Below, in pieces: positions 59,539 to 64,000 of a stretch of DNA of 64,000 nucleotides (the stretch's first letter is position 1; every line of letters begins with the position of its first letter). Origin of the DNA: JAVBLQ01 sp031553435. Its GTDB lineage: Bacteria > Bacteroidota > Bacteroidia > Bacteroidales > Azobacteroidaceae. The notes under the pieces were generated by a model. The model made no database searches, was not told where the DNA came from, and saw only the letters and a program-made list of their open reading frames with translations. The DNA lies in the NCBI GenBank assembly GCA_031553435.1, contig JAVBLQ010000086.1:9838-73837 (forward strand), given 5' to 3'. The translations under genes were made by a program, and so were the position numbers.

Positions 59539-60231
59539 ATGGACAAAAAAATAAAGCTACTACTCGTTGAAGACGAATCATCCCTTTCCATGATCGTCAG
59601 AGATGTATTGGAAAAACAAGGTTTCGAAGTGCAATGTGCTTCCAATGGGAATAACGGATTGAAATTATTCTATGAATTTCAACCCGATATTGTTGTTACA
59701 GACATTATGATGCCACAAATGGATGGAATCACGATGACCCAACTGATCAGGCAAAATAACAAACATACTCCCATTATATTCCTTACCGCCAAATCAAAAA
59801 CGGAAGATGTAGTGCAGGGTTTTGAAACCGGAGGAAACGATTATCTGAAAAAGCCTTTCGGAATAGAAGAATTGATTGTTAGGATCAAAGCCTTATTAAA
59901 CCGCAACCAAACGCCACAAACAGAGGAACAAATCTCCTTCAAAATCGGAAAATACGAGTTCAATCCCGTGTTGCAAAAATTAAGTTTCGGAGATCAATCA
60001 GAAACCCTCTCCCACCGAGAAGCCGCTATATTGGAACGTTTATGCAAAAATCAAAACCAAGTCATGGAACTAAAGCCCGTTCTCATCGAACTTTGGGGCG
60101 ATGATGATTTTTTTAATACCCGGAGCCTCCACGTTTTTATTGTTAAACTGAGAAAAAAGTTATCCAAAGATCAGAATATCCAAATTGTTAATATACGGGG
60201 GATTGGGTATAAGTTGATGGTTGGGGGATAA
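59539..60231 (+). CDS. OmpR/PhoB-family response regulator
   Basis: 230 residues from the ATG at 59539, four bases after the kinase stop. Receiver domain with EDESS acidic pocket, Asp55 in VVTDIMMPQMDG, Thr (FLTAKS) and Lys (LKKPFG). The C-terminal winged helix (about 135-228) has LSHREAAILERLCKNQNQV and RSLHVFIVKLRKKLSKD (recognition helix), ending with NIRGIGYKL. Cotranscribed with its kinase and ilvE. Target genes are not evident. Confidence 0.93.
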   Translation: MDKKIKLLLVEDESSLSMIVRDVLEKQGFEVQCASNGNNGLKLFYEFQPDIVVTDIMMPQMDGITMTQLIRQNNKHTPIIFLTAKSKTEDVVQGFETGGNDYLKKPFGIEELIVRIKALLNRNQTPQTEEQISFKIGKYEFNPVLQKLSFGDQSETLSHREAAILERLCKNQNQVMELKPVLIELWGDDDFFNTRSLHVFIVKLRKKLSKDQNIQIVNIRGIGYKLMVGG

Positions 60232-60273
60232 CTTTATAACAAAAGATTCAATCTTCATTAGAAAAAAATAACA

Positions 60274-60452
60274 GTGAAAGTAACATTCCTTTCACAAGAT
60301 GGATATGCATCTAATGGCAAAAGTTTTATTCCCAAAATGTTAAAATTCAAATTTTGAGCCATACAAGCTTTAGACCAATATCCTCTGACTGCAACATTCC
60401 TCCATATGTGTCGCATCAGAATATAGAGGCGTTTTATGAAGCGCTGAATTAA
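60274..60452 (+). pseudogene. Possible decayed coding fragment
   Basis: Two adjacent plus-strand frames read protein-like text: from 60274 VKVTFLSQDGYASNGKSF ending in a stop at 60355-60357, and in another frame up to a TAA at 60450 HTSFRPISSDCNIPPYVSH followed by QNIEAFYEALN. Joining them needs a frameshift near 60340. I do not recognise the family. It may be the end of a lost gene or chance, since no homology was tested. The rest of 60232-60460 shows nothing further. Confidence 0.25.
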
Positions 60453-60460
60453 GTGAAAAA

Positions 60461-61867
60461 TTAAAAACAGCTCGACTCATCCCAACAATGCGTACACAAA
60501 TCTTCTTTGGGTAAGCCAATTGCTTCAACCATATTTTCCAATGTGTTGAATTTCAATGTAGTAATATTTAGTTCTTTCCTGATTCTATCCACCATCATAT
60601 TATACTGGCTCGTTCCCGACTTTCGGTAAAGATCCAGATTTTTATCATCTTCCCCTTCAATCTCTTTGATTATTCTACGTGTAATCAGCTCTAAATGAGA
60701 TTTAGATGCAGTGAAATTCAGAAACGGGCAAGAATATAACAAAGGTGGGCAGGCAATACGCATATGCACTTCCTTCGCACCGTAATCATACAGAATATTG
60801 ACATTATCTCTTAATTGAGTACCTCTTACAATGGAATCATCGCAGAAAATAACTCTTTTTCCTTTCAACAAAGTTTTGTTGGGAATTAATTTCATTTTAG
60901 CGATAAACTCCCGCTGTTCCTGTCTGGCCGGAGTAAAACTTCTTGGCCAGGTAGGCGTATATTTTATAATGGCCCGACGAAATGGAACTCCTTTTCCTTC
61001 GGCATATCCCAAAGCATGACCGATACCGGAATCAGGAATAGCGGAAACAAAATCAACATCCTTCAGATCATCATCTTTCGCCATCGCATATCCTCCGGCG
61101 TAACGAACGGCATCCACATTTTTACCCTCATAGTCTGAAACAGGATATCCATAATACACCCACAAAAAAGAACAAATTTGTTGTTTCTTATTAGGTTTGC
61201 GTAGTTGGGTGAAACCATCTGCGTTCAACAATACGATTTCTCCCGGGCCTAGATTATATTCGATTTCGAATCCTAAGTTAGGAAATCCGCAAGGCTCATT
61301 GGAAACAGCCATAGCTTCTTCCTTTTTCCCCAAGACAATAGGAATCCTTCCCAGTTTATCACGGGCTACAATAATTCCGTCTCTGGTGAGAATAAGCATT
61401 GAACAAGAACCTTTTACATGGTTATACACATTTTCAATGCCTTCTACAAAATTTTTTCCTTCATCAATTAAAAGGGAAATGAGTTCGGTCTGATTGGTTT
61501 TTCCTGAACTTAACTCGGTAAAATGCTTTCCACGATCAAGTAAACTGACTTCCAGTTCTTCCAGATTATTAACTTTTGCTACAGTTACAACCGCATATTT
61601 TCCTAAATGAGAATTCATTACCATTGGTTGAGAATCTGTATCACTGATAATTCCTATACCTGATTTTCCTACAAATTTTTTTAAATCGGATTCAAACTTT
61701 CCGCGAAAATATGAATTTTCAAGATTATGTATAGAACGAACCAATCCGTTGTCATTCCAAGTCACCAGACCTCCCCGCCGGGTACCCATATGTGAATTGT
61801 AATCTGTTCCGTAAAAAAGATCGTTTATACACTCATTCTTCGAAATTGTACCAAAAAAACCGCCCAT
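60461..61867 (-). CDS. PurF-like amidophosphoribosyltransferase homolog lacking the N-terminal Cys
   Basis: 468 residues from the start at 61867 (MGGFFGTISKNEC); the 19 codons upstream are the heptad repeat. The glutaminase-like half has SHMGTRRGG and SHLGKYAVVTVAKV but Gly where PurF has the catalytic Cys, so hydrolysis of glutamine by the usual mechanism is not possible. The phosphoribosyltransferase half keeps FVSAIPDSG and the PRPP-loop VIFCDDSIVRGTQLRDNV near 350. GSCSMLILT and DKLGRIPIVLGKK are also PurF-like. The stop codon is in a short ATTAAAA-like repeat. The protein may use free ammonia or pair with another protein; the Cys-bearing paralog is at 1-404. The Cys-less form is common in Bacteroidota. 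Confidence 0.88.
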   Translation of the reverse strand: MGGFFGTISKNECINDLFYGTDYNSHMGTRRGGLVTWNDNGLVRSIHNLENSYFRGKFESDLKKFVGKSGIGIISDTDSQPMVMNSHLGKYAVVTVAKVNNLEELEVSLLDRGKHFTELSSGKTNQTELISLLIDEGKNFVEGIENVYNHVKGSCSMLILTRDGIIVARDKLGRIPIVLGKKEEAMAVSNEPCGFPNLGFEIEYNLGPGEIVLLNADGFTQLRKPNKKQQICSFLWVYYGYPVSDYEGKNVDAVRYAGGYAMAKDDDLKDVDFVSAIPDSGIGHALGYAEGKGVPFRRAIIKYTPTWPRSFTPARQEQREFIAKMKLIPNKTLLKGKRVIFCDDSIVRGTQLRDNVNILYDYGAKEVHMRIACPPLLYSCPFLNFTASKSHLELITRRIIKEIEGEDDKNLDLYRKSGTSQYNMMVDRIRKELNITTLKFNTLENMVEAIGLPKEDLCTHCWDESSCF

Positions 61868-61940
61868 AATGAAAAGTGAAAGGTGAAAAGTGTGAGAGGT
61901 GAAAAGTATTTGTTCACTTTTCACCTCTCACTTTTCACAA
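61868..61940. repeat. Heptad hairpin between the PPi-PFK and PurF-like genes
   Basis: GTGAAAAGTG...GAGAGGTGAAAAGT (61883-61907) pairs with 61916-61938, apart from a 2-nt bulge. Units are GTGAAAG, GTGAAAA on one side and TTCACTT, TTCACCT, CTCACTT on the other. It ends four bases before the PPi-PFK stop. Confidence 0.85.
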
Positions 61941-61943
61941 ATT

Positions 61944-63590
61944 TTATTTTTGTTGTTCTATTTGTAATGTTTTTGTCGGTTGATCACAGACTTCTGTCGG
62001 GCCGAAATATTGAATCGGTCCGGGATAAACATAAGCAGTTTCTATTGCCCAGGTATCACGATTGGCAGCAAATGCTTTGAAAGGAGCTCCATCCAGTTTA
62101 ACCAATGCTTTTTGTATCACAGGTTTCATTTCACCATGACGGCGTTCCATATTCATCATCATTGTAACGGGAACACCTCCTGCAATCCATTCTTCAGCCG
62201 GACGAGTCGTATTTCTCACAGAAGACATATATCCTGTTTTTCCTGCACCGATCAAACCGGCAGCAGTAAATCCCAGTGAATAACAATAATCGGCATCATA
62301 ATTAGAAGGAGCGGCACAACGGCCCTCGTATCCGAAAAAGTGTACCTGAGTAGCAAATTTTCCTTTGAATTTTCCTTCTTCTTTCCATTCTGCCAACCGA
62401 TTGGCAACCATTTCAGCCAATAATTTCTCAGTCTCAATCAAAGAAACCTGTACATTACCATGCGGATCACGATCTAGTGTCAACTGGCGGGCAACGCCTT
62501 CCGGAAGACTTGCATAAATTTCCGAATTTTCTTTACTTAATTTGCTGATAATATAATCTCTTTGTGCTGACTTTTTGATCCGTTTAAATTCTTCTGCATT
62601 TTCTGCCAGAAAATCATTCAATTCGGCAATCAAACTTTTGATGGCAGGAATAAATTCGATAAGACCTTCGGGAATCAAAACCGTTCCGAAATCATTTCCG
62701 TTCTCAGATCGTTTGACAACAATATTGGCAATGTAGTTAATGATATCATCCAATGATTGCGCTTTGGCTTCGACTTCTTCCGAAATAAGGCAGATATTTG
62801 GTTGTACCTGAAGAGCACATTCCAATGCGATGTGGGAAGCAGAACGACCCATTAATTTAATGAAATGCCAGTATTTACGTGCTGAATTACAGTCACGTTG
62901 AATATTTCCGATAACCTCAGAATAAACTTTACATGCAGTGTCGAATCCGAATGAAGTTTCGATCATTTCATTCTTTAAGTCCCCATCAATGGTCTTAGGA
63001 CAACCGATTACCTGAACTCCTGCATTAATTGATTTATAATATTCAGCTAAAACACAAGCATTTGTATTTGAATCATCACCTCCAATAATTACTAAAGCCG
63101 AGATATTTAATTTTTTAAGAATTTCCAACCCTTTATCGAATTGTTCTTTAGTTTCCAATTTAGTACGGCCGGAGCCTATAATGTCAAAACCCCCAGTATT
63201 ACGATATTCATCAATAATATCTGAAGTTAATTCCATATATTTATGATCAATCAATCCGCCAGGACCTAAGATAAAACCATATAAACGACTGTCTTTGTTC
63301 AAATCTTTGATGCCATCAAAAATACCTGCAATAACGTTATGTCCGCCGGGAGCTTGTCCGCCTGATAATATAACACCCACATTAATAGGTGCATAATTTG
63401 ATTTTTCAGTAGCCTTTTCGAAACGGATAACGGGCATTCCGTAAGTATTCGGAAAGAGTCTTTTGATCTCTTCCTGATCCGATACCGATTGGGTAGATTC
63501 ACCTTCTACTACAGTAACATATCCTTTCAATGTTTTGGGAACTTTGGGCTGATAAGCAGCTCGAGCAATTTGCAAAGCACTTTTTGTCAT
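61944..63590 (-). CDS. pfp: Pyrophosphate--fructose-6-phosphate 1-phosphotransferase
   Basis: Reversible PPi-dependent phosphofructokinase, replacing or adding to ATP-PFK in glycolysis. 548 residues, the long PFP type. GVILSGGQAPGGHNVI near 71, IGGDDSNTNA near 166 (Asp of GGDDS that favours PPi over ATP), GCPKTIDGDLKNE near 196 (Lys and catalytic Asp), KLMGRSASHIALE near 244 and YEGRCAAPSNYDADY near 425 are present. Its leader carries another heptad hairpin. It is upstream of the PurF-like gene with a repeat between. Confidence 0.95.
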   Translation of the reverse strand: MTKSALQIARAAYQPKVPKTLKGYVTVVEGESTQSVSDQEEIKRLFPNTYGMPVIRFEKATEKSNYAPINVGVILSGGQAPGGHNVIAGIFDGIKDLNKDSRLYGFILGPGGLIDHKYMELTSDIIDEYRNTGGFDIIGSGRTKLETKEQFDKGLEILKKLNISALVIIGGDDSNTNACVLAEYYKSINAGVQVIGCPKTIDGDLKNEMIETSFGFDTACKVYSEVIGNIQRDCNSARKYWHFIKLMGRSASHIALECALQVQPNICLISEEVEAKAQSLDDIINYIANIVVKRSENGNDFGTVLIPEGLIEFIPAIKSLIAELNDFLAENAEEFKRIKKSAQRDYIISKLSKENSEIYASLPEGVARQLTLDRDPHGNVQVSLIETEKLLAEMVANRLAEWKEEGKFKGKFATQVHFFGYEGRCAAPSNYDADYCYSLGFTAAGLIGAGKTGYMSSVRNTTRPAEEWIAGGVPVTMMMNMERRHGEMKPVIQKALVKLDGAPFKAFAANRDTWAIETAYVYPGPIQYFGPTEVCDQPTKTLQIEQQK

Positions 63591-63605
63591 AATTTTTGTT
63601 TTATA

Positions 63606-63690
63606 TGGAGAAATTGAAAACTGACAATTGATAATGATTTTTTTGTGTGTGTTATTGTTTATTTATTCATTGTCAATTATCAATTGGATT
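63606..63690. repeat. Heptad hairpin upstream of pfp
   Basis: CAATTGATAAT (63625-63635) pairs exactly with 63676-63686; surrounding units GGAGAAA, TTGAAAA, CTGACAA, TTGATAA keep the 7-bp step. It is immediately upstream of the pfp start. Confidence 0.8.
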
Positions 63691-63794
63691 AAGGCCCGCG
63701 AATTTCGTAATTTTTTTTGAAAAAAGAAAATTAACCACTACTTTTTATTGAAGTTACTTATTGTATTATCACCCCAGATCTAATCACTTAATAA

Positions 63795-63808
63795 ATGTCA
63801 TAAAACAG
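63795..63808. promoter_or_regulatory. Near copy of the dyad motif upstream of pfp
   Basis: ATGTCATAAAACAG, 12 of 14 matches to the exact copies at 26603, 32940 and 53151, with both half-sites changed by one base. About 205 bp upstream of pfp. Weak by itself. Confidence 0.35.
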
Positions 63809-63821
63809 GACAGAAATCATG

Positions 63822-63890
63822 TTGAAAGTTTTACGTTTTATATGCGTAAGCCAAACATAAAACCTATTACTTAAAACGTAAAACTTTCAA
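63822..63890. repeat. GCGTAAG-class hairpin at the end of the right-edge gene
   Basis: Perfect 19-bp arms, TTGAAAGTTTTACGTTTTA at 63822-63840 and its complement at 63872-63890. The loop holds TGCGTAAGCCAAACATAAAA, matching the glmS and carAB copies with few changes. Units GTTTTAC and similar. Confidence 0.9.
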
Positions 63891-64000
63891 TTCGGATAGC
63901 ATTTTCTAAATCATTCGACAAATTCAGCAATTTATCAATTAAATCAACATCAATTTTTTTCTCTGTTTTGATCAATCCGATGAATACATCCTTAAATAAG
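63871..64000 (-). CDS. C-terminal end of an unknown protein
   Basis: Partial gene cut by the window's right edge. The visible 42 codons read LFKDVFIGLIKTEKKIDVDL, then IDKLLNLSNDLENAIRIE, ending SFTF. It looks helical and charged. The last residues (roughly ESFTF) and the stop codon are encoded by the right arm of the GCGTAAG-class hairpin, so the natural C-terminus may have been replaced. I do not recognise the family. Confidence 0.6.
   Translation of the reverse strand, partial: LFKDVFIGLIKTEKKIDVDLIDKLLNLSNDLENAIRIESFTF

Overview
The window is about 64 kb of an AT-rich chromosome from a member of the Bacteroidota, most likely order Bacteroidales. The evidence is the Bacteroidota-type -7 promoter element (TAnnTTTG) in front of many genes, the family-specific gene set (type III glutamine synthetase, GldB and GldH, a short Hc1-like histone, an EF-G2 paralog, PPi-dependent phosphofructokinase, the DUF1599-DoxX-tpiA-SPOR-folE block) and a pectate lyase ending in a type IX secretion sorting domain. 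I see no tRNA, rRNA, insertion sequence, prophage or CRISPR array. The window is core chromosome with a few accessory pieces.

Layout. 0-7 kb: a glutamine-amidotransferase cluster (PurF-like protein cut by the window edge, glmS, and a carA-carB fusion). 7-14 kb: a small LTXXQ protein, folB, bactofilin, a CBM20-containing 4-alpha-glucanotransferase and a B12-dependent ribonucleotide reductase. 14-19 kb: nitroreductase, VanX-type dipeptidase and an asnA-glnN ammonia-assimilation operon. 19-25 kb: a minus-strand operon DUF1599-DoxX-tpiA-SPOR-folE-5'-nucleotidase. 25-26.5 kb: an M23/LysM endopeptidase and ndk. 26.7-32.5 kb: an operon of secreted alkaline phosphatase, two SGNH proteins and an MBOAT acyltransferase. 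32.6-35.2 kb: a decayed S74 chaperone fragment and EF-G2. 35.3-42 kb: recX, prmC, an outer-membrane beta-barrel protein, an AsmA-like protein and GldB. 42-46 kb: a sigma-54 activator with a hybrid kinase. 46-51 kb: Hc1-like protein, a beta-CASP hydrolase, serC and serA. 51-57 kb: pectate lyase, gldH, ricT, holB and metF. 57-64 kb: ilvE, an OmpR-type two-component system, a second PurF-like protein, PPi-PFK and the tail of an unknown gene.

Themes. Many genes move amide or ammonia nitrogen (two PurF-like proteins, GlmS, CarAB, GlnN, AsnA) or build serine, branched-chain amino acids and folate. Others serve the envelope (bactofilin, VanX-type and M23 peptidases, MBOAT/SGNH, outer-membrane barrel).

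The most unusual feature is a family of intergenic hairpins whose arms are built from 7-bp (sometimes 8-bp) periodic units. More than 20 loci occur here with different unit sequences but the same construction. They sit in operon spacers, in 5' leaders and at convergent gene ends. One copy is translated in frame as the linker that fuses CarA to CarB. A second signal is an exact 14-bp dyad, ATGTT-ATAA-AACAT, found three times, upstream of EF-G2, alkaline phosphatase and pectate lyase, with weaker copies in front of other genes.
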